In this document: positions 7,817 to 16,459 of the stretch, piece by piece
Numbering within the stretch: the first letter of the stretch is position 1
Layout of the letters: every line of letters begins with the position of its first letter
Origin: G963668605 sp963668605
Lineage (GTDB): Bacteria > Acidobacteriota > Terriglobia > Bryobacterales > Bryobacteraceae
Direction: 5' to 3'
DNA: 64,000 nucleotides
Assembly (NCBI GenBank): GCA_963668605.1
Contig: OY764903.1
Span: forward strand, 7,006,001-7,070,000
Translations under genes and position numbers: made by a program
Notes under the pieces: model-generated
Databases searched by the model: none
What the model was told of the DNA's origin: nothing
Seen by the model: only the letters and a program-made list of their open reading frames with translations

Positions 7817-9768
7817 AAAAGATACTGATCACGCTCGTGTGCTGTTTCCTCTGTTCCACTGGCGATTGCTCCGCGGCCGATTGGAAGGATCAGGCCGTCT
7901 TGAATCTGGAGCAATCGCCGCACGCGAAACTCCATCCTGTGCCCGTGCGCGCTGTCCGGCTGAACGACGGTTTTTGGAAGAGCCGGCAAACCGTGACAGA
8001 AGCGAAGAGCTTGCCTTCGATGCTCGCGCTGCTCGAAGAGAACGGCGTGATGGACAATTTCCGGCGCCTGACCGGAAAGAAGAAGGTGGCGCGGCGCGGT
8101 CCGCTCTATACGGATTCCGACATTTACAAATGGATGGAAGCCGCGGCCTGGGCGCTGCACAATCACGACGACCCGAAATTGCGCGCCACTATCGACAGCC
8201 TCACGGAAGAGATTCGTGCCGCGCAGGAACCGAGCGGCTACCTCAACACATACTGGGTGGAGGAGCGCGCCAAGGACCGCTTCCAGAAAATGCAAGGCGG
8301 GCACGAACTGTATTGCCTGGGCCATCTGCTGCAAGCCGGCGTCGCTTACTACCGCGCGACCGGTAATCGCAATCTGTTGAGTTTGGGCGAAAAGTTCGTC
8401 GCCTATCTGGAACGCGATTTCGGCCCGGGCAAGAAGCCTTTGCTGACAGGGCATCCGGAACTCGAACTGGCGCTCGTCGAACTTTACCGTACGACGGGCG
8501 AACGCGCGCATCTCGATTTCGCCCGCTATCTGCTCAGCGGAGTGGAACGCGAACGCCTCAGCCTGAAGGATTCCGAAGTGAAATACATGTTCAGCGGCAT
8601 CCCGTTCACTTCGCGGAAACAGATTGAGGGCCACGCTGTGCGCGCGATGTATGCGGCGACGGGCGCCGCCGATTATTACATGGAGACCGGCGACGCGGCC
8701 TACCTGAAAACTTTGAACGCGCTTTGGGAAGACACGGTCGAGCGCAAGATGTACGTCACCGGCGGCGTCGGTTCGCGCCCGCAAGGCGAAGCGTTTGGCG
8801 AGGTCTATGAGTTGCCCAACCAGCAGGCTTACACAGAGAGTTGCGCGGCGATCGGCAACTGGATCTTCAATCAGCGCATGTTGGCGATCACGGGCGATGC
8901 GAAGTACGCCGATGTGATGGAGCGTGCTTTGTACAACGGCATCAACTCCGGTATGTCGCTGAGTGGAACGCTGTATTGCTATCGCAATCCGTTGGCTTCG
9001 TACGGCGAAAAGATCCGCAACCCGTGGTACACAACAACATGCTGCCCGCCCAATATCGAGCGCACGTTCCTGGCGCTCTCCGGGTACTTCTACAGTACGA
9101 GCCGCGAAGGCGTGTATGTACATCTCTACGACAACTCCGCTATGGATTGGAGACTCGAGAGCGGTACACCGTTGAAGCTGGCGCAGAAGACGGACGCACC
9201 GTGGGGCGGAAAGACCACGATCTCTGTCGATCCCGCGCGGGCCGAAGAGTTCACGCTGTTCGTGCGCGTTCCCGCCTGGTCGAAGACGACGAAGCTCACG
9301 GTGAACGGCAAGCCCTTCGCGGCGGCGGTGAAGCCCAATACGTACGCCGCTTTGAAACGCACATGGAAGCCGGGCGATCTGGTCGGGCTGGAGTTCGACA
9401 TGCAGCCGCGTTTCGTGGCCGCGAATCCACGCGTGCCCGAGGACTATGGCAAAGCCGCCGTGCAGCGCGGTCCGTTCGTCTACTGTGTGGAGCAGCCGGA
9501 CAACACGGCCGGACCAGTTTCCGACCTCGCCTTTTCGGCCGCCGCACCGCTGACGCCGGAGTGGAAAGCGGAGTTTCTCGGCGGCATTATGGCGCTGACG
9601 CACAAGGGCCTGACATGGCCCAAACCTCTCGCGGGCGAACCGCTCTACAGTTTCATCGGCGAAGGACCAGGAAGCCCAACCAAGGCGGCGGATCTATTGC
9701 TGATTCCGTATTATGCCTGGGCCAATCGCGAGCCGGCTGCGATGCAGGTCTGGCTGCCGCTGCGATAA
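7813..9768 (+). CDS. GH127 beta-L-arabinofuranosidase, secreted
   Basis: Glycoside hydrolase family 127 enzyme that releases L-arabinofuranose from plant glycans or glycoproteins. The 651-residue protein begins with a signal peptide (MKKILITLVCCFLCS...), followed by the (alpha/alpha)6 catalytic domain and a C-terminal beta-sandwich. The zinc-cysteine active site characteristic of the family is complete: Glu342 and Cys344 in TESCAAIGN, and Cys410-Cys411 in TTCCPPN, the first of the pair being the expected nucleophile. The start is the ATG overlapping the maf stop, because it directly begins the signal peptide. Export to the periplasm fits a polysaccharide-degrading lifestyle. Confidence 0.92.
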   Translation: MKKILITLVCCFLCSTGDCSAADWKDQAVLNLEQSPHAKLHPVPVRAVRLNDGFWKSRQTVTEAKSLPSMLALLEENGVMDNFRRLTGKKKVARRGPLYTDSDIYKWMEAAAWALHNHDDPKLRATIDSLTEEIRAAQEPSGYLNTYWVEERAKDRFQKMQGGHELYCLGHLLQAGVAYYRATGNRNLLSLGEKFVAYLERDFGPGKKPLLTGHPELELALVELYRTTGERAHLDFARYLLSGVERERLSLKDSEVKYMFSGIPFTSRKQIEGHAVRAMYAATGAADYYMETGDAAYLKTLNALWEDTVERKMYVTGGVGSRPQGEAFGEVYELPNQQAYTESCAAIGNWIFNQRMLAITGDAKYADVMERALYNGINSGMSLSGTLYCYRNPLASYGEKIRNPWYTTTCCPPNIERTFLALSGYFYSTSREGVYVHLYDNSAMDWRLESGTPLKLAQKTDAPWGGKTTISVDPARAEEFTLFVRVPAWSKTTKLTVNGKPFAAAVKPNTYAALKRTWKPGDLVGLEFDMQPRFVAANPRVPEDYGKAAVQRGPFVYCVEQPDNTAGPVSDLAFSAAAPLTPEWKAEFLGGIMALTHKGLTWPKPLAGEPLYSFIGEGPGSPTKAADLLLIPYYAWANREPAAMQVWLPLR

Positions 9769-9794
9769 CGAAGCTGTAATAACGTGTAATCGCC

Positions 9795-10056
9795 GCCTCC
9801 GGTCGCTACCGCTCCCGGCACCGTTAGGAGTTGCGCCCGATGGTGGAACGGGCCGGAGGCAATTCGTTCCACGGTGCCGGGGGTGCGGGCGACCGGAGGC
9901 GTTAGGCGTTGTGCTTAATGGTGGAACGGGCCGGAGGCAATTCGTTCAGCGGTGCCGGGGGTGCGGGCGACCGGAGGCGTTCGGCGTTGTGCTTAATGGT
10001 GGAACGGGCCGGAGGCAACTTGTCCAACGGTGCCGGGAGCGCGAGCGACCGGAGGC
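9795..10056. repeat. Array of three 78-bp tandem repeats bounded by an inverted arm
   Basis: Three head-to-tail units of exactly 78 bp lie at 9823-9900, 9901-9978 and 9979-10056; each ends in GACCGGAGGC and contains GTGGAACGGGCCGGAGGC or a close match. The preceding 29 bp (9795-9823) are an inverted copy of the last 29 bp of the array (10028-10056), with 27 of 29 positions matching, so the block can fold on itself and is flanked by convergent ends. It fills most of the 331-nt gap between the GH127 gene and tsaB, which converge here. Consistent with a REP/BIME-like extragenic element; no coding content is credible. Confidence 0.85.
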
Positions 10057-10099
10057 GTTAGTTCAGTTTCGTTCTTAATTTGGCAGACTGCTGCCGCGC

Positions 10100-10759
10100 T
10101 TAACGATCCTGCCAGAGCATGTTGGCGTCGTTGCGGCGGACGTAATTGGCGTCGATCGAAATTGGGCTGGTACACTCGCCTGCCGCCAGGCGCTTGGCCG
10201 CGAGGCGCGCGACGGCTGAGGCGATGAAGCGCGGCGCAGTCGTAAGACAGGCGCCCGCGAGATCATCGCGAAACGGTTCAAAGCCGGCGGCGATGAACTC
10301 CAGATCGCCTTTCGGGAGCGCATCGCGAAATGCGGCGAGCTTCATCACGCGCTCCGGCAGCAGCGGCTGGAGTTGTGCATCGAACAGCCCGCCATAGATC
10401 TCACCGCGGCGCGCATCGGCGATCGCGGCGCGCAGAGGCTTGGAGCCGAAGGAAGCCAACACCTCCAGATTCGAGACGGCTACGACTGGTTTGTTCGTGG
10501 CTTCGGCCAAACCCTTCACCGCGGCCAAGCCGACGCGCAATCCGGTGAACGAGCCTGGGCCGGCGGTGCAGGCGAAGCAATCCACAGAATCAATGCTCCA
10601 TCGGAGCCGCGCGAGAAATTGCTCCAACTGATCGAAGAGCACGTGCGAGAAGCCATCGGACGAAGTCATCGGCGTCTCTTCGATGAGCCGATCGCCTTCG
10701 AGCGCGGCCAGACTTCCGAACTCCGATGTGGTGTCGAGCGCCAGGATCCGCGCCGTCAC
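10100..10759 (-). CDS. tsaB: tRNA threonylcarbamoyladenosine biosynthesis protein TsaB
   Basis: Non-catalytic partner of TsaD needed for the t6A37 modification of ANN-decoding tRNAs. The 219 residues begin ILALDTTSEFGSLAAL and carry the diagnostic TAGPGSFTGLRVGLAAVKGLA stretch. The GTG at 10759 is taken as start: it forms GTGA with the stop of the upstream glycosidase-like gene, and the residues before it do not belong to the fold. A C-terminal tail (TSPISIDANYVRRND) matches the usual YLR-type ending. Confidence 0.92.
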   Translation of the reverse strand: MTARILALDTTSEFGSLAALEGDRLIEETPMTSSDGFSHVLFDQLEQFLARLRWSIDSVDCFACTAGPGSFTGLRVGLAAVKGLAEATNKPVVAVSNLEVLASFGSKPLRAAIADARRGEIYGGLFDAQLQPLLPERVMKLAAFRDALPKGDLEFIAAGFEPFRDDLAGACLTTAPRFIASAVARLAAKRLAAGECTSPISIDANYVRRNDANMLWQDR

Positions 10760-12537
10760 TGGACCAGCCTGAAAACTTTGTCGATCATGTAAACCTTGCC
10801 ATAGATATTCATCGCCAGGACGCGCAGGTTGAGGATTGCCGGATACTGCCGTGCGATGCGTGCGACGTTTTGCGGGTCGATCCGAAGCGTGCCGGAGGGG
10901 CCGGTGGCGAGCACCCGGTAGCCTTGGCCCTCGATGGTAACTTCGCCCGTCCACAGGTACATCATCGAGCGCGTGGCGCGCGTCTCGCGCTTGACCTTCA
11001 CCCCGTAGTGAAAGGGCTTTGAGAGCGAAATCTCGTCACCGCCGGGGGCGGCTATCTCGACGGGCGTCTTCTGCGTATTGACCTCAATCTCTTGAACGGG
11101 CATCACGCGCGACTCGAACTTGTAGGAATTGAGCATCGACTGCTTTTTCCCTTCGCGCGAGACCAGCAAAACCCAGTCGTGCTCCTTGCCAGGCGGATCT
11201 CCCGCGAAACGCTCACCCTTGTAGTTTTTCTGTTTCAGCGATTCGCCCGTCAGCGGATTGAACCAGGCGACATCGTAGCCGTGCTGGCCGACTCGCACTT
11301 CAACGGGTCCCGTCGGCTTCTCTACGTAAATGATGTACTCGACCTCTTCGAGCGCCATGGAGCGTCCGCCGTCCAGATCGAAGAATGGCTCCAGATCCCA
11401 GTAACGCGTCCCGGTCATAAACTCGCGCCACGCGGCGAGAGCCTTCTCGTTGGCCGGGTCTGCCTGGTAGAACGAGGGATACTGCCCATTCATCGTGGCG
11501 TTCCAGAGGTGCTTGCGGAAGGCGTCGGGACTTGCGTTCGCGCCATCGACGCCGGCATTGACGAATGGCACGGAGTAAAGTTGGTGCTCGATCGCGCCCA
11601 ACTGATCGTCGTGCGACTGGTAGACGACGTAGTCCATCCAGCCATCCGCCAGCAGTGGCGCGGAGCTGATTCGCGCGCTGGTGGAACGAGGGTGCTGGTA
11701 GGGGTCGAGCTTCTTCAGCAGCATGCCGACTTCTTTGAGCAGCGTGCGGCTCTCGTCGTACTCTTCGAAATTCTGGACGCCTTGCCACGTAATGTCCATT
11801 GCCGAATAGCGTCCCACGAGATAACGCACGTAGCGTTCACGCTGCTGCCAGGTGGGGCAGAGTTTGACGAGTTGCCCACCGCCGCCGGCCATCATCAGGT
11901 CGAAGGTGATACCCAGTTTGTTGAGCAGCAGGATGCGCCGGTCGACTTCCTGGAACCACGCTGGATTCGGCTGGTCAGGAGCGGGGAAGGCCGTCGCGGC
12001 GTCTTCGGCCCCACCTGTGACGATGCCGCGCAGATGGTTGAACTTGAGCCTTGCGCGTTCGGCGGCAAACTGCTCGAACTCCGCGCGTCCGATGGCGGCG
12101 AAGCGGTAATTGCTGTCGCCCTGCCACAGGTGCGGCTTGTCACTTTCGGTGAAAGCCCAGTGGTGTTTGTTAGCCGTCCGGACAAAGCCCGGCGAACTGC
12201 TCGCCGTGGACGTGAACTTGGCCATCTGGCCCTGGAAGCGCGCGATGTTGCTGGTCACGCGGTAATCCCACTCGCCCGCCTCAATGGGAGTGAATCGGAT
12301 CACCATGCGGTTGCCGCCGTCCCAATAGGCGGGCATCAAAAAAGTGCGCTTGCGTGGAGAGCGGAACTCGGCTTGCAGTTGCACGCTGACGTATGGGTTC
12401 GAGTGTTGCGCCGCTTCCTGCGCATTCAACTCGAATACAAACTCGCACGGCGAGTACATTGGTGTGGGAGTGCAGGGCTCTTGCGCCAGCGCGGGGAGAG
12501 CGAATAGCAAAAGTAGAAGTAACCTGCGGAAAGCCAT
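10756..12537 (-). CDS. Secreted DUF5060 / glycoside hydrolase-like protein
   Basis: A 593-residue exported protein: signal peptide MAFRRLLLLLLFALPALAQ, an N-terminal beta-sandwich of DUF5060 type (about 20-115, with GGNRMVIRFTPIEAGEWDYRV) and a TIM-barrel-like middle region related to DUF4038/GH5-type glycosidases (HHWAFTESDKPHLWQGDSNYRF, then KFNHLRGIVTGG). A candidate acid lies in GVQNFEEYDE. Substrate cannot be told. Its TGA overlaps the GTG of tsaB, so a degradative enzyme and a tRNA-modification gene share a transcript. Confidence 0.75.
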   Translation of the reverse strand: MAFRRLLLLLLFALPALAQEPCTPTPMYSPCEFVFELNAQEAAQHSNPYVSVQLQAEFRSPRKRTFLMPAYWDGGNRMVIRFTPIEAGEWDYRVTSNIARFQGQMAKFTSTASSSPGFVRTANKHHWAFTESDKPHLWQGDSNYRFAAIGRAEFEQFAAERARLKFNHLRGIVTGGAEDAATAFPAPDQPNPAWFQEVDRRILLLNKLGITFDLMMAGGGGQLVKLCPTWQQRERYVRYLVGRYSAMDITWQGVQNFEEYDESRTLLKEVGMLLKKLDPYQHPRSTSARISSAPLLADGWMDYVVYQSHDDQLGAIEHQLYSVPFVNAGVDGANASPDAFRKHLWNATMNGQYPSFYQADPANEKALAAWREFMTGTRYWDLEPFFDLDGGRSMALEEVEYIIYVEKPTGPVEVRVGQHGYDVAWFNPLTGESLKQKNYKGERFAGDPPGKEHDWVLLVSREGKKQSMLNSYKFESRVMPVQEIEVNTQKTPVEIAAPGGDEISLSKPFHYGVKVKRETRATRSMMYLWTGEVTIEGQGYRVLATGPSGTLRIDPQNVARIARQYPAILNLRVLAMNIYGKVYMIDKVFRLVQ

Positions 12538-12629
12538 ACTCTTCTCACATTTTCGCAGACATTAGCCGGCGTTGCGTGAAACGCGCGAAATCCTTCCGCG
12601 AAAGACTCAAGCCACGCGAGTCTGCTTTG

Positions 12630-13535
12630 ATGAAAGGTATGCACCGATACTTGCTCTCACTGCCCGAACGCCTGCTCCGTTCCGGCGGCGCTGTTGCCGG
12701 AGGGTTGCTGCGCGAGATCGGCGCCGTCACGCTGCCGGCCGCGGTCCGGCGCACGCGGCTCTATCGCACACTGGTCGAGGCTACGTTGCGCTTTCTCATC
12801 GAGCAAGTGGGCGAGGTGCCGGACGCCTATCCCGGCGAAGAGCGTCTGGTCCAGCATTTCCTGCTGCGGCGCACCGCTGGCAACGGTCTCGAATGGATCG
12901 GGCTGCTCACATTCCATGCCTCGCCGGTTTGGGTGATGGCCGCACTCGCCGACATCTCGGGCGGAGGCCGGCACATCGTGCGCGAGATCGCCGCCAGCCT
13001 GCAGAAAGCGGGATTGCTCGAAGCGGGCACGCAGTTTGAAACAGTCGATCAGATGCTGAACGGTCTCGAAGCCGTGGCGGCACGCACCGCGGAGGCCATC
13101 AACACGCCGCCGCTCGACGTGCGTGGCCTGCGGGCGGAGTGGACAGCGATTCAGAAAGAACTAAGGAACGTCCCGCCGAAGAGTCTTCCGCCGGTCACCG
13201 CGATAGCAGCGCTGTGGGACGATCTGAATTCCGAAGCCGCCGCACAAGAACGCTCGGTCTTTGAAGTGTCGTCGATTCTTGCGCTCTCCGCGGCGGGCCG
13301 CTTGCCGAGAAATCTGTTGTGGCTCTCCCGGTGTGCCGGACACGCCGCCAAGCGGACCGGCGAACTTATCGCGGAGGAGTTGTTCCTCCATTACAGCGAT
13401 ACGCTGAGGGAAATCCATGTGCGCGGCTACGTTGCCTATTGGGCCGCCGAGATGCGCCCGTATCTGCGGGCGGCGGCATTGCAGTTCTCGCCGGAAAAGC
13501 TTTCCGCGACCGAACGCTTTCTCGGGCGGGAGTAA
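12630..13535 (+). CDS. Conserved-looking protein of unknown function
   Basis: A 301-residue, mostly alpha-helical protein that I do not recognise. It begins MKGMHRYLLSLPERLLRSGGAVAGGLLREIG, has a helical stretch around residues 95-115 (GLLTFHASPVWVMAALADISGGGRHI) and no signal peptide or catalytic motif that I can identify. The middle part (VAIAALWDDLNSEA...SVFEVSSILALSAAG) may be membrane-associated. ATG at 12630 is chosen; ATG 12639 is an alternative and neither has a strong ribosome binding site. Divergent from the DUF5060 gene, followed 17 nt later by the phosphoesterase gene on the same strand. Confidence 0.6.
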   Translation: MKGMHRYLLSLPERLLRSGGAVAGGLLREIGAVTLPAAVRRTRLYRTLVEATLRFLIEQVGEVPDAYPGEERLVQHFLLRRTAGNGLEWIGLLTFHASPVWVMAALADISGGGRHIVREIAASLQKAGLLEAGTQFETVDQMLNGLEAVAARTAEAINTPPLDVRGLRAEWTAIQKELRNVPPKSLPPVTAIAALWDDLNSEAAAQERSVFEVSSILALSAAGRLPRNLLWLSRCAGHAAKRTGELIAEELFLHYSDTLREIHVRGYVAYWAAEMRPYLRAAALQFSPEKLSATERFLGRE

Positions 13536-13552
13536 CACGATAGACTTTCGGT

Positions 13553-16096
13553 GTGAGATCCACTCGAATTATCATTCTTACCCTCAGCTTGGCCGCCGCG
13601 ATTGTGGTGATCGCCAAAGAGTCCGCACTTTTCCCGGTGCTGCGGAGTACTGTTTTCGCGGGGAAGCAGGAGGGCGGGTTCTTCCTGGTACCCACGAACC
13701 AACTGCTGCGTCCATGGGGCCAGCAGATGGAGATCCCTGGGCGCCCCGTCGACGCCGCCTTCGATTCGAGCAAGCGCCTGCTCGCGGTCTTGAACCGGCG
13801 CAGCTTACATCTGATGGATGGTTCAACGGGCGCGCAACTCGCCGAGATCGCGGCGCATTCCACATCCTACGCGGGCATCGCGTTCCGCCCCGGCGATCGT
13901 GAGTTGTGGGCCAGCGAGGCTTCGCGCAACGGTCCGGACAACATCCTGATCGTCGCGCTATCCGATGTGGGCAAACCGGGCAAGACGCGGCGCATCGATT
14001 TCAATGGGCACCCCGTTCCGGCCGGAATCGCCTTCGCTCCCGACGGCAAAACTGCTTATGTGGCGCTCAGCCGCAATAACACGCTGGGTGTCTTCAACGC
14101 GGAGGACGGAGCGCTGTTGCGCGAAGTCAACGTCGGCGTCGCGCCTTTTGGAGTTGTGGTCGCAGCCAAACAGGGTAAGGTGTTCGTTTCGAATCGTGGC
14201 GGCCGACACGCAAGGCAGTCCGACGCGACCGCGCCTTCGAGCGGAACCGCGGTTGTGACGGACCCGAAGACCGGATCCAGTGCGACCGGCACGGTCTCGG
14301 TGATCGACTTGAAGACGTTTGCGGCGAGTGAAATCGAGGTCGGCCTCGCACCCTCTGGTATGGCGTTGAGTCCCGATGGCAACACGCTTGCAGTTGCTAG
14401 CGGGCATTCGGATCTGGTCGCACTGATCGATACGTCGACGCTGCGGAGGACAGACCTGAAAGTTCCATCGATGCCGGAAGCCTCGCTCGGCAGCCAGCCA
14501 ATCGCCGTTGCATTTTCTCCCGACGGCAAGCTGCTATACGTCGCGTGCGGCGGGAATAATGGGATCGCAGTGGCGCAGAACGCGGGTAAGGAATGGAAGA
14601 TCGCGGGCGCGATGCCGACCCCCTGGTTTCCGTCGGCCATCGCGGTCGACGCCGAAGGCGGGTTGCGCGTGATCAGCATCAAGGGGTACGGCAGCACAGC
14701 GAATAACAAAGGCTCCTTTAATTCACGCGAAAACGTAGGTTTGCTCTCGAAGATTCCGCGGCCCGCGCCGGTGCAGTTGCAGTCCGGCACGCGCGAGGTG
14801 CGCGCCGCGAACAGCCCACAGTTCGAGCCGGCCGGCGGGGTGAAAAATTTGGCGTCGCTTGGCATCCAGCATGTGTTTCTCATCGTGAAGGAGAATCGCA
14901 CCTACGATCAGGTTTTCGGAGATATCGACAAGGGCAACGGCGATTCGAAGCTCACGATGTTTGGGCGCGAGGTCACGCCGAATCATCATGCGCTTGCGGA
15001 GAAATATGTACTGCTCGATAACTTTTACACCGGCGGCGCGATCAGCTTCGACGGGCATCACTGGTTGATGCAGGCCTTTGTCAGCGATTATGTCGAGCGC
15101 GCTTTCGCGGCATCGCCGCGCGGCTACGCCTGGAATATGGCGGACGCGCTGACTGTTGCGCCCACTGGATTCTTCTGGCAGGGCTCGCGGCCGGTCTCTG
15201 TGCGCATCTGGGGTGAGTTCTGCCTGCCGGGACGATGGGATCCGGCAACGCAAAATGTGGTCGACATGAATGAGAGCGACACGAGTTGGCCGGCCTATTG
15301 GAAGCTCTACAAGGAAGGCAAATCGGCCGACGCCGTGGGCTGCAAGCCTGGCGTTCCGGCGCTTGCGTCTCTGCACGATCTGCGCTATCCGTACAACTCC
15401 ACGGCGATTCCGGATCAGCTTCGCGCGGACGCCTTTCTGCGTGCGCTCGCGGAACGCGAGAAGAGCGGCGAGCTGCCGCAGATCAACATCCTCACCCTGA
15501 ACGAAGATCACACGAACGGTACGCGGCCCGGCTCTCCAACGCCGCGCGCCATGGTGGCCGACAATGATCTCGCGCTAGGCCGCATCGTCGAAGGTATCTC
15601 GAAGAGCCGCTTCTGGAGCAAGAGCCTGATCCTGGTCGTTGAGGACGATGCCCAGGATGGTCTCGACCATGTAGACGGACGGCGCACGGTTGCGATGGCC
15701 ATCGGACCGCACGTTCGCCGCGATGCCGTCGATTCCAACCACTACAATCACACGAGCATGATCCGGACGATTCAGGTGTTGTTCGGAATTTCCGCGCGCA
15801 CGCGATACCTCGCCTCGGCACGACCGATGACGAGCGTCTTCACGGCGGATGCGGATACGTCGGCATACCGCTGCCTGCCGTCGAACATCGCGTTGGACGA
15901 AATGAATCCCGTGCTGAAAGGGCTCACCGGCCGCAAGCTGTGGGCTGCGCAGCAGTCGCTCTCGATGAACTGGTCCGCGCCCGACGACGTCCCCCAGGAG
16001 ACGCTGAATCAGATCTTGTGGTGGGACTACAAGGGCTACGACGCGCAGTACCCAAAACTTTCCGAAACCAGAATCACACGGTCTTCATCTAACTAG
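13553..16096 (+). CDS. Beta-propeller / phosphoesterase-family fusion protein, exported
   Basis: An 847-residue protein starting at GTG 13553 with an N-terminal hydrophobic anchor (IIILTLSLAAAIVVIA). Residues about 50-400 form a YVTN/WD-type seven-bladed propeller (repeats such as AIAFAPDGKTAYVALS, VAFSPDGKLLYVACGG). Residues about 430-790 match the phosphoesterase family that includes phospholipase C and acid phosphatases: HVFLIVKENRTYDQVFGD, then LDNFYTGGAISFDGHHW and VVEDDAQDGLDHVDGRRT with the acidic and histidine metal ligands. Likely a periplasmic phosphatase or lipase; substrate unknown. Confidence 0.85.
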   Translation: MRSTRIIILTLSLAAAIVVIAKESALFPVLRSTVFAGKQEGGFFLVPTNQLLRPWGQQMEIPGRPVDAAFDSSKRLLAVLNRRSLHLMDGSTGAQLAEIAAHSTSYAGIAFRPGDRELWASEASRNGPDNILIVALSDVGKPGKTRRIDFNGHPVPAGIAFAPDGKTAYVALSRNNTLGVFNAEDGALLREVNVGVAPFGVVVAAKQGKVFVSNRGGRHARQSDATAPSSGTAVVTDPKTGSSATGTVSVIDLKTFAASEIEVGLAPSGMALSPDGNTLAVASGHSDLVALIDTSTLRRTDLKVPSMPEASLGSQPIAVAFSPDGKLLYVACGGNNGIAVAQNAGKEWKIAGAMPTPWFPSAIAVDAEGGLRVISIKGYGSTANNKGSFNSRENVGLLSKIPRPAPVQLQSGTREVRAANSPQFEPAGGVKNLASLGIQHVFLIVKENRTYDQVFGDIDKGNGDSKLTMFGREVTPNHHALAEKYVLLDNFYTGGAISFDGHHWLMQAFVSDYVERAFAASPRGYAWNMADALTVAPTGFFWQGSRPVSVRIWGEFCLPGRWDPATQNVVDMNESDTSWPAYWKLYKEGKSADAVGCKPGVPALASLHDLRYPYNSTAIPDQLRADAFLRALAEREKSGELPQINILTLNEDHTNGTRPGSPTPRAMVADNDLALGRIVEGISKSRFWSKSLILVVEDDAQDGLDHVDGRRTVAMAIGPHVRRDAVDSNHYNHTSMIRTIQVLFGISARTRYLASARPMTSVFTADADTSAYRCLPSNIALDEMNPVLKGLTGRKLWAAQQSLSMNWSAPDDVPQETLNQILWWDYKGYDAQYPKLSETRITRSSSN

Positions 16097-16152
16097 CTAA
16101 GAAAGTACGTCAGCGAGCGTACCGGAGATGGTTAGTCCTATACCCGCGTCCT

Positions 16153-16171
16153 GACACAGGATTGTTGTGTC
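16153..16171. promoter_or_regulatory. Palindrome upstream of the small 16208 gene
   Basis: GACACA at 16153-16158 and TGTGTC at 16166-16171 form a perfect 6-bp inverted repeat with a 7-nt spacer, 37 nt before the start codon of the 83-residue protein. Position and symmetry suit a repressor operator or a small hairpin; no regulator is identified. Confidence 0.4.
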
Positions 16172-16207
16172 TTTTGAGGAGGTCGTAAGCGACAAGGAGA
16201 GAAAGTT

Positions 16208-16459
16208 ATGGCGTCGTTCATGAACAAGTTGCAGGAAAAGTGGTGCTACTTCATGCACCCCGACCCGATGTGGCCCGTTAACGGGCGTTATCGTTGTCCG
16301 CAATGCCTTCGGGAACATGCCGTGGTATGGGAGCAGGACCTTGCGCACTCGCGGAAGCCCGCACCGCTGCCCGCGCAAGCGCCTGCCCTTGTTACGCCAG
16401 AGCCCGCGCATTCCGGACTTCGTCTAGTCCGTGCGACGCGTGGCCACGCGGCCGCCTAA
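16208..16459 (+). CDS. Small CPxC protein of unknown function
   Basis: An 83-residue protein with a very good ribosome binding site (AAGGAG, then AGAAAGTT, ATG). The N-terminal half has a helix (MASFMNKLQEKWCYFMHP), then GRYRCPQCLREHAVVWE, one CxxC pair that could bind metal as a dimer; the C-terminal half is proline/alanine-rich and looks disordered. I do not recognise it. Its stop overlaps the stop of the convergent DUF362 gene by 4 nt. Confidence 0.6.
   Translation: MASFMNKLQEKWCYFMHPDPMWPVNGRYRCPQCLREHAVVWEQDLAHSRKPAPLPAQAPALVTPEPAHSGLRLVRATRGHAAA

Noticed and set aside
7792..9603. 603-residue minus-strand frame over GH127
   Set aside because: Antisense of a gene with a signal peptide and complete active site; no domain seen.
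9823..10056. Possible CRISPR array
   Set aside because: Repeats are contiguous, 78 bp, with no unique spacers and no cas genes.
11092..12507. 471-residue plus-strand frame over the DUF5060 gene
   Set aside because: Antisense shadow; no start signal and no fold recognised.
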